NCBI RefSeq assembly: GCF_016888165.1
Contig: NZ_JACSWC010000429.1
Location: forward strand, 1 to 38,914
From: Halomicronema sp. CCY15110
GTDB lineage: Bacteria; Cyanobacteriota; Cyanobacteriia; Phormidesmidales; Phormidesmidaceae
Direction: 5' to 3'
DNA: 38,914 bases
The translations under genes and the position numbers were made by a program. The notes below the pieces were generated by a model. The model did not search any database and was not told where the DNA came from. It saw only the letters and a program-made list of their open reading frames with translations. Positions 25,679 through 34,384 of the stretch are shown here, piece by piece (within the stretch, counting starts at the first letter, position 1; each line of letters starts with the position of its first letter).

Positions 25679-27853
25679 ATGTCACGGGGATTTTCGCGGC
25701 GGCATTTTTTGCAAACGACGGGGGCAACCTTAGCGGCGCTGGGCTGGTCGCAAATAGACGTGATGCGGCAGGGCGATCGCTACGGTCGCGCTTGGGCGCA
25801 GTCGACTCCGCGAAAACTGGCGCTATTGGTCGGCATCAATGACTATCCGCAGGAGAGCCGCTTTGCCCCCTTAAATGGCTGCGTTAATGATGTCGAGCTG
25901 CAATATTTCCTCCTGGTACATCGCTTTGGCTTCAACCCGCGCGACATTGTCAAACTGACGGATCAACAGGCCACCCGTGAGAATATTCTCACTGCCTACG
26001 AAGAACATCTGATCAAACAGGCCCAACCCGGCGATGTCGTCGTGTTCCACTTTTCGGGCCACGGCTCCCGCGTACTCGACCCTGATCAAGACTTTGAAGA
26101 TGGCCTCAACAGCACCCTTGTGCCAGTCGATAGTCCCCTGCCAGCAGGGTTTCCCCGAGAGGGTGGGCCAGTGAACGACATTACTGGACACACGATGTTT
26201 CTGCTGGGCAGCGCCATGCCGACGGAAAACTACACGGTGGTGCTGGACAGTTGCCATTCCGGTGGGGCCAAGCGCGGTAACTTGACTATTCGATCGCGGG
26301 CGGGGGGCAGCGGCCTCACCATGAGTGATTCGGAGCTGGCCTATCAGGCGGACTGGCGATCACGCCTTGATTTGAGTCAGGCAGACTTCATTCAGCGGCG
26401 GCGGGCGGGCATTGCCAAAGGGGCCGCGATCGCCTCAACCCGGCGCGAGCAGTATGCCGCCGACGCCCCCTTCGATGATTTTTACGCGGGCGCTTTCACC
26501 TTTGTGCTCACCCAGTATCTGTGGCAGCAAACGGGAGAATCGCCTTTGACCGGAGCGATCGCCAACGTGGCCCGCACCACCACCGAGCTATCGTTTAGCA
26601 ATCAAGAACCGCAGTTCGAGACGCAACCCGGCAGCAACTTTGACAATCAGCCCCTGTATTTTGTCCCCAAAATCGCCACCCCAGCCGAAGCCGTCGTGAC
26701 CAACATCGCGGGTGGTGAAGTCGAAATGTGGCTGGGCGGCGTCGATCCCAACAGTTTGGAAGCCTTTGACGCGGGCGCTGTGCTCTCCAGTGTGGATGCT
26801 CGGGGACAAGCGCGGGGCCTGGTGCAACTCACGACCCGCAGCGGCCTGACCGGGCGCGGGCGGTTGATGGATGCGGATAGTTTGCCGTCTGGCTCACTGC
26901 TGCAAGAGCAGGTGCGCGGCATTCCCACCGATGTCAAATTACGCATTGGCTTAGACGAATCTTTAGGAGCTGAGGCCAACCGTGCCCGCGCAGCCTTAGA
27001 AACGATTCCTGGGGTCGAAGCCCTGGCCCTGGGGGGGGACGAGGTGCACTATATTTTCGGGCGCATGACCGCCGCCAATCGGCAGGAACTCGCGGGGCAG
27101 CCTCACCTACCGGCTGAGGGCGCGATCGGGTTATTTTCCCAAGGTTTGGATTTGGTGCCCAACGCCTATGGCAATGCCGGAGAATCGATCACGGCGGCCA
27201 TTGAGCGATTGCGGCCCAAACTGCGGTTGTTGCTGGCGGCGCGCACGGTCAAACTGGCGTTAAATCCAGGCACCTCTCGCCTCAATCTCAACGTGGCGAT
27301 GTTTGATGAAACGGGCAATCAAATTCTCGGCAAGGTCGTGGCAGTGCGCGGCGCGAATGCGGCTCCTGAACCCCGGCCCACCGTGCCGCAAATTGCGATC
27401 GGGCAGGGACTGCGGTTCGAGATTCAAAACCAAGAAGATCAAGACTTGTACTTGAGCGTGTTGGTGATTGATGCCGAGGGGATTATGTCGGTCATTTTTC
27501 CTAACCAGTGGACGGCCTCGATCGCGGCCACGCTGCTACCCGCCAGAACAACGTTGCAATTGCCCAAGCCCAGCGACAGCTTTCGCCTGGTAGCGCAAGC
27601 CCCGATCGGCACGACCGAGGTGTTAGTGGTGGCGAGCACGAATCCGCTGAATAACGCGCTGCAAGGATTACAGGCGATCGCGAACAATGTTGGCGTATCC
27701 CGTGGTCCCGTTGGTATCGAAGATCCCAATGAAGTCATTGATGGCTTATTGGCCGATATCAGTGATGGGACGCGGGGCACCGGCAACGCCACCACGCGAT
27801 CGATCAATGTCTCGCAACTCGCGGCGCTCTCCATCACCTTTGACACGATTTAG
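25679..27853 (+). CDS. Tat-exported caspase homologue (peptidase C14) with DUF4384-like C-terminus
   Basis: A 724-residue protein. The N-terminus has a twin-arginine signal (SRRHFLQTTGATLAALG, R7-R8), so the folded protein is predicted to reach the periplasm or lumen. The peptidase domain (about 45-330) begins KLALLVGINDYP. It carries the catalytic dyad H128 (HFSGHGS) and C192 (VVLDSCHSGG), as in active prokaryotic caspase homologues or metacaspases, which usually cut after Arg or Lys. Acidic D190 next to the Cys fits that specificity. The middle (about 335-530) is of unknown fold. The C-terminal part (about 535-690) resembles DUF4384, with LRFEIQNQEDQDLYLSVLVID and IMSVIFPNQW. AGAGGAA precedes the ATG. 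Substrates are unknown. Tat export of a caspase-like enzyme is notable but known from some cyanobacteria. Confidence 0.85.
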   Translation: MSRGFSRRHFLQTTGATLAALGWSQIDVMRQGDRYGRAWAQSTPRKLALLVGINDYPQESRFAPLNGCVNDVELQYFLLVHRFGFNPRDIVKLTDQQATRENILTAYEEHLIKQAQPGDVVVFHFSGHGSRVLDPDQDFEDGLNSTLVPVDSPLPAGFPREGGPVNDITGHTMFLLGSAMPTENYTVVLDSCHSGGAKRGNLTIRSRAGGSGLTMSDSELAYQADWRSRLDLSQADFIQRRRAGIAKGAAIASTRREQYAADAPFDDFYAGAFTFVLTQYLWQQTGESPLTGAIANVARTTTELSFSNQEPQFETQPGSNFDNQPLYFVPKIATPAEAVVTNIAGGEVEMWLGGVDPNSLEAFDAGAVLSSVDARGQARGLVQLTTRSGLTGRGRLMDADSLPSGSLLQEQVRGIPTDVKLRIGLDESLGAEANRARAALETIPGVEALALGGDEVHYIFGRMTAANRQELAGQPHLPAEGAIGLFSQGLDLVPNAYGNAGESITAAIERLRPKLRLLLAARTVKLALNPGTSRLNLNVAMFDETGNQILGKVVAVRGANAAPEPRPTVPQIAIGQGLRFEIQNQEDQDLYLSVLVIDAEGIMSVIFPNQWTASIAATLLPARTTLQLPKPSDSFRLVAQAPIGTTEVLVVASTNPLNNALQGLQAIANNVGVSRGPVGIEDPNEVIDGLLADISDGTRGTGNATTRSINVSQLAALSITFDTI

Positions 27854-27884
27854 CCAGAGCGCTCAAGGATTGGTGAGCACATCA

Positions 27885-27934
27885 CATTCTGGTTGAGGAC
27901 AGTGGCTGGGTAATTGGGTGGCTGGGTCGTTGGG
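27885..27934. repeat. CCCAGCCAC tract with conserved tail (copy 2, minus orientation)
   Basis: Read on the minus strand it consists of CCCANCC-like units followed by CCACTGTCCTCAACCAGAAT. The same tail (with CCGG for CCAG) occurs at 29598-29616 on the plus strand. Confidence 0.5.
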
Positions 27935-28234
27935 ATTAGCTTTGACCGCGTTCTTTAGCGCTCTAAGGCCGGTGTTGGTGTGAAGATACGGTGATCTCCC
28001 CATCAAGTTTTTACCAGCGAATGTCGTTGCCCGAATCGCCGATATTTCAGTGTTTTCACGGACTGGATTCTCTTCTGAACGTCCGGTCTTGGCGACCTGA
28101 TTCAAGAAGAGATGGTTAAGGGCGATCGCATCCACCGCTAGAGTCATTTCAGCGCGGCAAAATAAAAGTCGTTCATTCTCCTGCAAGTGGAATATCTGCT
28201 TTTACGGATGGCGCGTGTGGTTTACCGGATGGTC

Positions 28235-28263
28235 TTAACCGGTCTTGAACTGACGGTTATACT
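28235..28263 (+). promoter_or_regulatory. Candidate sigma-70-type promoter for the TPR gene
   Basis: TTAACC (28235-28240), a 17-base spacer, then TATACT (28258-28263), which is five of six bases of the -10 consensus. It lies about 125 bases before the start codon at 28390. No experimental support. Confidence 0.35.
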
Positions 28264-28389
28264 CAGCCATTGGAGTGAATGCTGACTGTCGATGACTCTA
28301 ATCAGAACTGACAAACTTTAACGGGTGACGGTTCTGCACTGTCGGCTCGGTCAGGCCATCCCAAATCGAGTCCTATTAAGTCTGGAAAT

Positions 28390-29454
28390 ATGAAGTCAAC
28401 CGCTGATCTTGAGCAATGGCTCGCAGAGTGTGACGCTGAGCTGGAGCAAGGCCAGAACACCGCCGAGATTTGGCAACAGCGCAGCTTTTGCCTGGCGCAG
28501 TTGCAGCGCTATCCAGAAGCCATCATGAGTTTTCAACAGGCGCTCAACTTAGATCCCGATAATCCTCGGGTATGGTGCAACTATGCCAGTACGCTGGCGG
28601 CCACCGGACAACTAACCGATGCCGTTTACGCCTATGACCGGGCGCTCGATTTGGCTCCTGATTACGCCAATGTGTGGCGACGGCGCGGTCGGGTGCTCTA
28701 TCACCAAAAAGAATATGTCAAAGCGATCGAAAGTTATGATCACGCTCTGGCGCTAGCGCCGACGGATGCTCGCCTGTGGTACGGCAAGGGTTTAGCGACT
28801 TATCAGTTGGGGCAACTGGCTCCAGCGATCGAGTTATTTAAGATGGCGATCGCCAACGAACCCAATAGTCCCGAAATTCATATTTCGCTGGCTTATGCCC
28901 TGATTGACAACCAGCAAAAGAGTCAAGCCCTCGCGTATTTACAACCCTGGATTACCAAAGGGTTCCAAAATGACCGCTTATTTCAATGTTATGCCTATTT
29001 ATTAGACCAGCGCGGCGACCATAACGAGGCGCTGTATTACTTAGAACAAGCTTGTGAACTCGATCCCTGCAATGTCGATTTCTGGTTTCACCGAGGCATG
29101 GTGCTCACCCGGTTAAAACGATTATCGGAAGCCCATCAAATCTTTCGAGAAGTGCTGATGCGCCGGGCAGATAACCCCGATGGCTGGCTCGCCCTGGGGT
29201 TAGTATTACGCCATCTGTCGGAACCAGAGGCCGCGATCGCGGCGTTTGATAAAGCGTTGGCGCTGTCCCCGAGTCATCCCCTCGCGTTCTTTCACCAAGC
29301 GAGTTGCTATGCCGCCCTTGGACGCGATGACTGGGCCGCTGAGCATTTGCGGCGGGCGCTATCGCTCGATACTCAATACTTGCTCAAAGCGCAACGCGAT
29401 CCGATTTTGCAAGGGCTAGGCCAGTACTTTTTACCCGCCGCAAATGCCAGCTAG
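28390..29454 (+). CDS. Tetratricopeptide repeat protein
   Basis: A 354-residue protein consisting of nine consecutive 34-residue TPR units from about residue 24 to 330. The usual pattern is W/L-G/A-Y-A-P, for example AEIWQQRSFCLAQLQRYPEA, VWRRRGRVLYHQKEYVKAIE and GWLALGLVLRHLSEPEAAIA. There is no signal peptide or membrane segment, so a cytoplasmic protein-interaction scaffold is likely. The first 20 residues are an acidic helix. Partners cannot be inferred: the neighbours are a caspase homologue upstream (own transcript) and a convergent solute-binding protein. A weak AGGGAC/GTCCCT hairpin (29460-29486) follows the stop. Confidence 0.85.
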   Translation: MKSTADLEQWLAECDAELEQGQNTAEIWQQRSFCLAQLQRYPEAIMSFQQALNLDPDNPRVWCNYASTLAATGQLTDAVYAYDRALDLAPDYANVWRRRGRVLYHQKEYVKAIESYDHALALAPTDARLWYGKGLATYQLGQLAPAIELFKMAIANEPNSPEIHISLAYALIDNQQKSQALAYLQPWITKGFQNDRLFQCYAYLLDQRGDHNEALYYLEQACELDPCNVDFWFHRGMVLTRLKRLSEAHQIFREVLMRRADNPDGWLALGLVLRHLSEPEAAIAAFDKALALSPSHPLAFFHQASCYAALGRDDWAAEHLRRALSLDTQYLLKAQRDPILQGLGQYFLPAANAS

Positions 29455-29459
29455 GTCTC

Positions 29460-29486
29460 AGGGACAAACCGGGGCAACTCGTCCCT
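29460..29486. terminator. Weak hairpin after the TPR gene
   Basis: AGGGAC (29460-29465) pairs with GTCCCT (29481-29486). It lies a few bases after the stop codon at 29454, with no U-tract. A possible weak terminator, or a remnant of a GGGAC-type repeat. Confidence 0.3.
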
Positions 29487-29560
29487 ACCGGCAACTGAAT
29501 CGCTAGCCGATGCTTGAGGTTAGGAAAGGGCTCACCATCAACGTCCCAACACCTCATCCT

Positions 29561-29618
29561 CCACTTACCCATCCACCCACCAACTCACCTACCCATCCAC
29601 TGTCCTCAACCGGAATGG
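29561..29618. repeat. CCCATCCAC tract with conserved tail (copy 3)
   Basis: ACCCATCCACCCACC-like units followed by CCACTGTCCTCAACCGGAAT. It is related to 27885-27934 (inverted) and more distantly to 24211-24262. It lies between the TPR gene and the convergent solute-binding protein gene. Confidence 0.5.
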
Positions 29619-29636
29619 TATTTTCCCGCTCATCCC

Positions 29637-31397
29637 TTATTCAGCAGCTTGGCGCTGCCAGTCGCCGATGTTCCACGTGCTGGCATCCCAGGGAGTCGGG
29701 TTGACGCCCGTCAGCGTTTTGCTCACGCCATTGGCGATCGCCCGATGCACGATGGGAATCACCGCCACATCTGCCGCCAGTAATGCATCCAGTTCTTGAA
29801 AGAGGGCGGCCCGTTTTTCGAGATTGAGCTCCTGCTTCGCCGTGGCGAACAAGGCATCGTACTCGGGATTGCAGTAGCGGGCGTTATTTGGCTTTTGCCA
29901 CTGATTCGCTTGGGTGGCAATCTGGTCACAGGTCCACCAGCCCAGATAAATGGTCGGGTCGGGGTGATCGTTGCCAGTGGTGTACGCCTGCATGTCCGCG
30001 TAGAAATGATTGATGCTGTTGGTCTGCTCCGGATCCCCCGAAAAGAAATCATCCACCCGCACCCGTTTAATATCCACGTCGATGCCCAACTCTTCCAGGC
30101 TTTCAGCAATGAGGGTTTGGGTCTTTTGCCGCACCGGATTCACCGAGGTCTGAAAGACCAGCTCCATGGGTTGCCCATCGCGATCTCGCACCCCATCGCC
30201 GTCGGTATCCGTCCAACCAGCGGCATCGAGCAAGTCGGCGGCCCGCGCCAAATCATACTCGTAGGGCACCGTGCCGGGACTGGCAAAGGGGCGGGGCGCG
30301 ACTAGCAGCTGAGCGGTCGGGCGACCCGTAAACCCGTAAAGCTCTTCGGTAATGGTGTCGCGATCGATGGCGTAGGCGATCGCCTGCCGCACCTGCACAT
30401 CACTCAAAAATGGATGGGGAGCCTGCAAGCTGGAGCGTTCGCCAGCTTCGGTCTCGGCAAAGGGATCGGTGGGGTTGAGCATAATGCGCTCCACCAGTCC
30501 GCCAAACACGGTATCCACCACCCCCTGGCCATCCTGCTGCAAATCTTGGAGTAACTCGACCTCCACTTGCAGATTGTGGGCAAAGTCAGCTTCTCCGGTG
30601 CTCAAGACTTCCCGCGCGGCGGCATAGGGGGCCAAGCCACCGACAAATTCCACCGTCTTGAAGGCTGGCGGGTCGCCGCGATAGTTAGGGTTGGGGACAA
30701 AGGTGATGCTGCCGGGTTGCGAGTCGCTGACCTGATACGGGCCAGTGCCGATGGGGGCCAGATTCGCGTCGGCACTCCGCGCGTCCGCACCATTGGCCGC
30801 CTCAAAAATATGTTTTGGCAAAATGACGCCCGTTTGTCCCGTAAAAGGGATTTGCCAGGCGGCAGTGACATCGGTGAAATTGATTTTAACCGTCTGCTCG
30901 TCCAGCGCTTCGACCGACTCCACCCCTTCGTAATACTGGGCGGTCGCGGCTCCCACTTGTGGATTGCTGACAAAATCAAAGGTGAAGACGACATCTTCGG
31001 CGGTGAAAGGTTCGCCGTCTGACCACACGACATCTGGCTGGAGTTGCCAGGTCACCGATCGCCCGTCGGCAGCCACGCCGTCATTCTCTTCTGAGGGAAT
31101 TTTTGCCGCCAAAATGGGCACCAACTCCCCCCGCTCATTAGCGGTTGCCAGGGGTTCCAGGACAATGCGCCCCGCTTCAAAATCTTGGATGCCGGTCGCC
31201 AAGTGAGGATTGAGGGTGGTCGGGACGCGGCTATAGAGCAGACGCAAGGTCTGGCGATCGCGGGGCGCTACCGCTGCCGTCGCCGACTCGTTACCCGTAT
31301 CCGCGATCGGCGGCTGACTGCACCCCCCGGAGATCGCTGCCCCCAGCAGGACACAACCCGCTGCCACCCCTGCTAGATATCGACGCTGCTCGGTCAT
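29637..31397 (-). CDS. ABC transporter solute-binding lipoprotein (family 5, peptide/nickel type)
   Basis: 586 residues from the ATG at 31397; an upstream extension of 58 residues is Arg/Pro-rich and not family-like. The N-terminus MTEQRRYLAGVAAGCVLLGA followed by AISGGC is a lipoprotein signal with C26 as the acylated residue. The mature part is a typical SBP_bac_5 protein: LNPHLATGIQDFEAGRIVLEPL near the start, WSDGEPFTAEDVVFTF, the family signature region around GTGPYQV, AIDRDTITEELYGFTGRP, and a C-terminal IPIVHRAIANGV. Such proteins deliver oligopeptides, nickel or other small solutes to an ABC importer. No permease or ATPase genes of that importer are in the window, so this is an orphan receptor here. 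It is divergent from the formamidase gene across a 232-bp gap. Confidence 0.85.
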   Translation of the reverse strand: MTEQRRYLAGVAAGCVLLGAAISGGCSQPPIADTGNESATAAVAPRDRQTLRLLYSRVPTTLNPHLATGIQDFEAGRIVLEPLATANERGELVPILAAKIPSEENDGVAADGRSVTWQLQPDVVWSDGEPFTAEDVVFTFDFVSNPQVGAATAQYYEGVESVEALDEQTVKINFTDVTAAWQIPFTGQTGVILPKHIFEAANGADARSADANLAPIGTGPYQVSDSQPGSITFVPNPNYRGDPPAFKTVEFVGGLAPYAAAREVLSTGEADFAHNLQVEVELLQDLQQDGQGVVDTVFGGLVERIMLNPTDPFAETEAGERSSLQAPHPFLSDVQVRQAIAYAIDRDTITEELYGFTGRPTAQLLVAPRPFASPGTVPYEYDLARAADLLDAAGWTDTDGDGVRDRDGQPMELVFQTSVNPVRQKTQTLIAESLEELGIDVDIKRVRVDDFFSGDPEQTNSINHFYADMQAYTTGNDHPDPTIYLGWWTCDQIATQANQWQKPNNARYCNPEYDALFATAKQELNLEKRAALFQELDALLAADVAVIPIVHRAIANGVSKTLTGVNPTPWDASTWNIGDWQRQAAE

Positions 31398-31629
31398 TGA
31401 CGTATCCACTGTTACGAATTGCGATCCTATCCTAGCGATCGCAGCCCTGATTGCGGCATGTGCTGATTTTTTCGGTGGGCGTTTCGGTCGGGGGCGGCCG
31501 ATGTTGGCAGAGGGCGATGGAGCTCTCACGCTGCTCCCAAATTGAGGGCGACGTTGCAGCGATCGCCACAAAATAGCGCTCCCCGCAGTGGCACAGTAAG
31601 TGTGTTCCTAATATTTGTTAAAGATTGCC

Positions 31630-32652
31630 ATGAGTGGACTTGGTGGACTGAATAAAACTCCCAATGGCGTGGTTTTAGGCATGGTGCAGGCGCAGTTGCC
31701 CAACGTCGTGACCCCGGAAGACCTGGCCGCCCAAACCCAGCGCATCGTTGACATGGTCGGCAAAGCTCGTCGCAATATGCCCACGATGGATCTGGTGGTT
31801 TTTCCCGAATACTCGCTGCACGGGTTGTCGATGGATACCAACCCCGACATTATGTGTCGCCTCGACGGGCCAGAAGTCGCCGCCCTGCGCCAAGCCTGCA
31901 TTGACAACGCCATCTGGGGCTGCTTTTCCATCATGGAATTTAACCCCAAGGGCAACCCTTACAACAGCGGCCTGATCATCGACGACCAAGGGGAGCTCAA
32001 ACTTTACTATCGCAAGCTGCACCCCTGGGTGCCCGTCGAACCCTGGGAACCCGGCAACATCGGCATCCCCGTCTGCGAAGGCCCCAACGGCAGCACCCTG
32101 GCGCTGATCATCTGCCACGACGGCATGTTCTCCGAAATGGCGCGGGAATGTGCCTACAAAGGGGCCGAAATCATGATCCGTACCGCTGGCTATACTGCGC
32201 CAATTCGTCATTCCTGGCGCATCACTAACCAGGCGAATGCCTTCAGTAACCTCATGGTCACGGCTTCGGTCTGCATGTGCGGCACCGATGGCACCTTTGA
32301 CTCGATGGGTGAGGGCATGATCGTCAACTTTGATGGGGAACCGTTGGTGATGGGCAGCCACCGGCCCGATGAAATCATCACCGCCGAAGTGCGTCCCGAC
32401 CTGGTGCGCGAAGCTCGCCAATACTGGGGCGTTGAGAACAATATCTACCAGTTCGGCCATCGCGGTTACGTCGCGGTAAAGGGCGGTGCCCAAGACTGCC
32501 CCTACACCTATATGAAAGATATGGTGGACGGCAACTATCGCCTGCCTTGGGAAGATGAAGTAGTACATACCGATGGCACCTCCTGCGGCTTTGATGCCCC
32601 CACGCGAGAGTATCAGGGCGAAGAAATGCCGACCTTGCCCAGCAAGGTTTAA
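31630..32652 (+). CDS. amiF: Formamidase (nitrilase superfamily, aliphatic amidase branch)
   Basis: 340 residues from the ATG at 31630 (MSGLGGLNKTPNGVVLGMVQ), the start matching the family; a TTG five codons upstream is less likely. It hydrolyses formamide to formate and ammonia. The nitrilase triad is visible as E60 (VFPEYS), K129 (YYRKLHPW) and C162 (IICHDGM), with an additional active-site Glu in VPVEPW (E137). The C-terminal LPWEDEVVHTDGTSCGF region resembles AmiF rather than the acetamide-specific AmiE, but the two are close and the substrate call is not absolute. In cyanobacteria such enzymes serve nitrogen scavenging. No perfect NtcA site (GTA-N8-TAC) was found upstream. Confidence 0.8.
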   Translation: MSGLGGLNKTPNGVVLGMVQAQLPNVVTPEDLAAQTQRIVDMVGKARRNMPTMDLVVFPEYSLHGLSMDTNPDIMCRLDGPEVAALRQACIDNAIWGCFSIMEFNPKGNPYNSGLIIDDQGELKLYYRKLHPWVPVEPWEPGNIGIPVCEGPNGSTLALIICHDGMFSEMARECAYKGAEIMIRTAGYTAPIRHSWRITNQANAFSNLMVTASVCMCGTDGTFDSMGEGMIVNFDGEPLVMGSHRPDEIITAEVRPDLVREARQYWGVENNIYQFGHRGYVAVKGGAQDCPYTYMKDMVDGNYRLPWEDEVVHTDGTSCGFDAPTREYQGEEMPTLPSKV

Positions 32653-32682
32653 GTCACTGTGTTGCAGTAGGCCTAAAATACT

Positions 32683-32778
32683 CACCTCAAAGCGCTATCT
32701 ACTCGTAAAGCTGTCCGGTTTTCTCAACTAGGGCAGGGCGGTATCGCTACAGTAGGATTGGATAGCCGCTTTGAGGTG
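32683..32778 (+). promoter_or_regulatory. Long-range hairpin that would cover the ribosome-binding site of the GT2 gene
   Basis: CACCTCAAAGCG (32683-32694) is the exact complement of CGCTTTGAGGTG (32767-32778). With one bulged G the pairing extends five more bases (CTATC with GATAG). The right arm contains GAGGTG, the Shine-Dalgarno sequence of the gene starting at 32783. The loop is about 60 bases. If both arms are in one transcript, initiation would be blocked unless the structure opens. Confidence 0.45.
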
Positions 32779-32782
32779 TGCT

Positions 32783-33727
32783 GTGTTCATCAGCGTTGTC
32801 ATTCCCACATACAACCGCCAACCGATTTTAGCCAAGTGTCTGCGGGCGATGGAGCAGCAGCAGTTGCCTGCTGATAGCCCGGTGGCCGATTACGAAATCG
32901 TGATTGTGGATGACGGTTCCACCGACGGTACGGTCGCTTGGCTCCAGGAAAGTGCGGTGGAATTTCCCCATGTGCGGCTGTTTGAGCAAGACCACAAAGG
33001 CCCCGCGATCGCCCGCAACTTTGGCGTCACGGAAGCAAAGGGCGACACCATTATTTTTATCGACAGCGACTTAGTGGTGCTGCCCGATTTCTTGCACCAC
33101 CACGGCACGGCGTTGAAAAAGGCGTACGAGGAGAAGGGCAGCGATCGCGTTTTCACCTACGGGCGCGTGGTCAATACCTGCAACTTTGACGATCCCACCT
33201 CAGAGCCGTTCAAAGTGACGGATTATTCCCAGGCGTTTTTTGCGACGGGTAATGTGGCGATCGCTAAACACTGGCTAGAGGAAGCGGGCCTGTTCGATAC
33301 CCAGTTTCAACTCTATGGTTGGGAAGATTTGGAACTGGGGGTGCGGCTCAAAAAATTAGGTCTATCTTTGGTCAAAGTCCCTGAAGCAGTGGGATATCAC
33401 TGGCATCCCCCCTTCGCTCTCGACCAGGTGCCCCGCCTGATTGAGCAAGAAATGCAGCGGGGGCGCATGGGGGTTTTGTTTTACCAAAAGCATCCCACCT
33501 GGGATGTGCGCCTGATGATTCAGATGACGTGGCTGCATCGAGTGCTGTGGGGCGTCCTGTCATTGGGTGGCCGGTTGAATGAACAGACCTTGGCCCCGCT
33601 GTTGCAGTGGCTGATCGACTCGGGACGACCGCAATTGGCCCTCGAAGTGGCGCGGGTGTTCCTGAATTGGTATAACGTGCAAGGCGTGTATGCTGCCTAT
33701 GCTGAAATGGAGCAGCAGGGTGCTTAA
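32783..33727 (+). CDS. Glycosyltransferase family 2
   Basis: 314 residues from the GTG at 32783, which is preceded by GAGGTG with proper spacing; a TTG four codons upstream overlaps that site and is less likely. The GT-A fold motifs are clear: SVVIPTYNR at the N-terminus, EIVIVDDGSTDGT, the metal-binding DXD (FIDSDLVVLP), a FATGNVAI segment, and YGWEDLELGVRLKKLG, the ED acid pair typical of family 2 inverting enzymes. No membrane segment, so cytoplasmic or peripheral. Donor and acceptor sugars cannot be predicted; a role in envelope or exopolysaccharide synthesis is plausible. The next gene (aat) begins 33 bases after its stop. Confidence 0.85.
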   Translation: MFISVVIPTYNRQPILAKCLRAMEQQQLPADSPVADYEIVIVDDGSTDGTVAWLQESAVEFPHVRLFEQDHKGPAIARNFGVTEAKGDTIIFIDSDLVVLPDFLHHHGTALKKAYEEKGSDRVFTYGRVVNTCNFDDPTSEPFKVTDYSQAFFATGNVAIAKHWLEEAGLFDTQFQLYGWEDLELGVRLKKLGLSLVKVPEAVGYHWHPPFALDQVPRLIEQEMQRGRMGVLFYQKHPTWDVRLMIQMTWLHRVLWGVLSLGGRLNEQTLAPLLQWLIDSGRPQLALEVARVFLNWYNVQGVYAAYAEMEQQGA

Positions 33728-33760
33728 GCCGCTGGATAACTGACCTGTGCGAACGCGATT

Positions 33761-34348
33761 GTGATTCCTTCTCAGTACAACATCACTGCCATTATCGAAG
33801 GCTACGCCAAAGGCTATTTCCTGATGTCTGACGACGATGGTCAGGGCCTCGGGTGGTATTCCAGTCGCCAACGCACGTTGATTCCTTTGGACGATCGCTT
33901 TCGCTATCCCAAATCCCTCCGTCGCGTCCTCAACCAAGACCGATTTGAAACCGCAATCAGTCGGGACTTTCTCTCGGTGGTGGAGGGCTGCGCCGATCGC
34001 GACACCACCTGGATTTCGGACGACCTGAAAGAAATTTACTGGGAACTACATCAGGCAGGCTGGGCCCACAGTTTTGAAACCTGGCAGGGCGACGAGTTGG
34101 CTGGGGGCATTTTAGGACTCACCATCGGCGGCAGCTTCGTGGGCGAGTCGATGTTCTATCGTATTCCCGAAGGCTCAAAAGTGGCGATGGTGAAGCTGGT
34201 GGAGCATCTGCGATCGCGCCAATACCTCTTTTTCGACGCACAAATGATGAATCCCCATCTGGAGCGATTTGGCGCTTATATCGTCTCTAATCGGGACTAT
34301 CGCAAACTGCTGAAACAGGCATTATCCATGCCCTGCACCTTTGTTTAG
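33761..34348 (+). CDS. aat: Leucyl/phenylalanyl-tRNA-protein transferase
   Basis: 195 residues from a GTG start. It transfers Leu or Phe from aminoacyl-tRNA to N-terminal Arg or Lys of proteins, creating N-degrons for ClpS-ClpAP/CP. The family core is plain: IIEGYAKGYFLM near the start, GLGWYSSRQRTLIPLD, GWAHSFETWQGDELAGGILGLTIGGSFVGESMFYR, and FFDAQMMNPHLERFGAYIVSN. The N-terminal domain is shorter than in E. coli Aat (234 residues). It is probably co-transcribed with the GT2 gene. Convergent with the ABC permease gene; a 14-bp inverted repeat lies between them. Confidence 0.9.
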   Translation: MIPSQYNITAIIEGYAKGYFLMSDDDGQGLGWYSSRQRTLIPLDDRFRYPKSLRRVLNQDRFETAISRDFLSVVEGCADRDTTWISDDLKEIYWELHQAGWAHSFETWQGDELAGGILGLTIGGSFVGESMFYRIPEGSKVAMVKLVEHLRSRQYLFFDAQMMNPHLERFGAYIVSNRDYRKLLKQALSMPCTFV

Positions 34349-34384
34349 AGAAGGGTATGGGGTGGACAAATCTGTGGGTAGGGA

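Larger units (their letters stand above)
27854..28389. other. Intergenic region upstream of the TPR gene
   Basis: 536 bases without a supported gene; a 107-codon minus-strand frame (27863-28186) looks spurious. The stretch contains an inverted copy of the CCCATCCAC-type tract and tail (27885-27934) and a candidate promoter at 28235-28263. Confidence 0.5.

Noticed and set aside
27863-28186. 107-codon minus-strand frame downstream of the caspase homologue
   Set aside because: It runs through a repeat tract, has no recognisable motif and no good ribosome-binding site, and ends in sequence derived from the dispersed repeat.
31398-31571. 58-residue N-terminal extension of the solute-binding protein
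   Set aside because: It is Arg/Pro-rich and would bury the lipoprotein signal that starts at the 31397 ATG.
31590-31629. Possible NtcA site (GTA-N8-TAC) before formamidase
   Set aside because: The GTA at 31597 is not followed by TAC at the right spacing, so there is no basis for claiming NtcA control.
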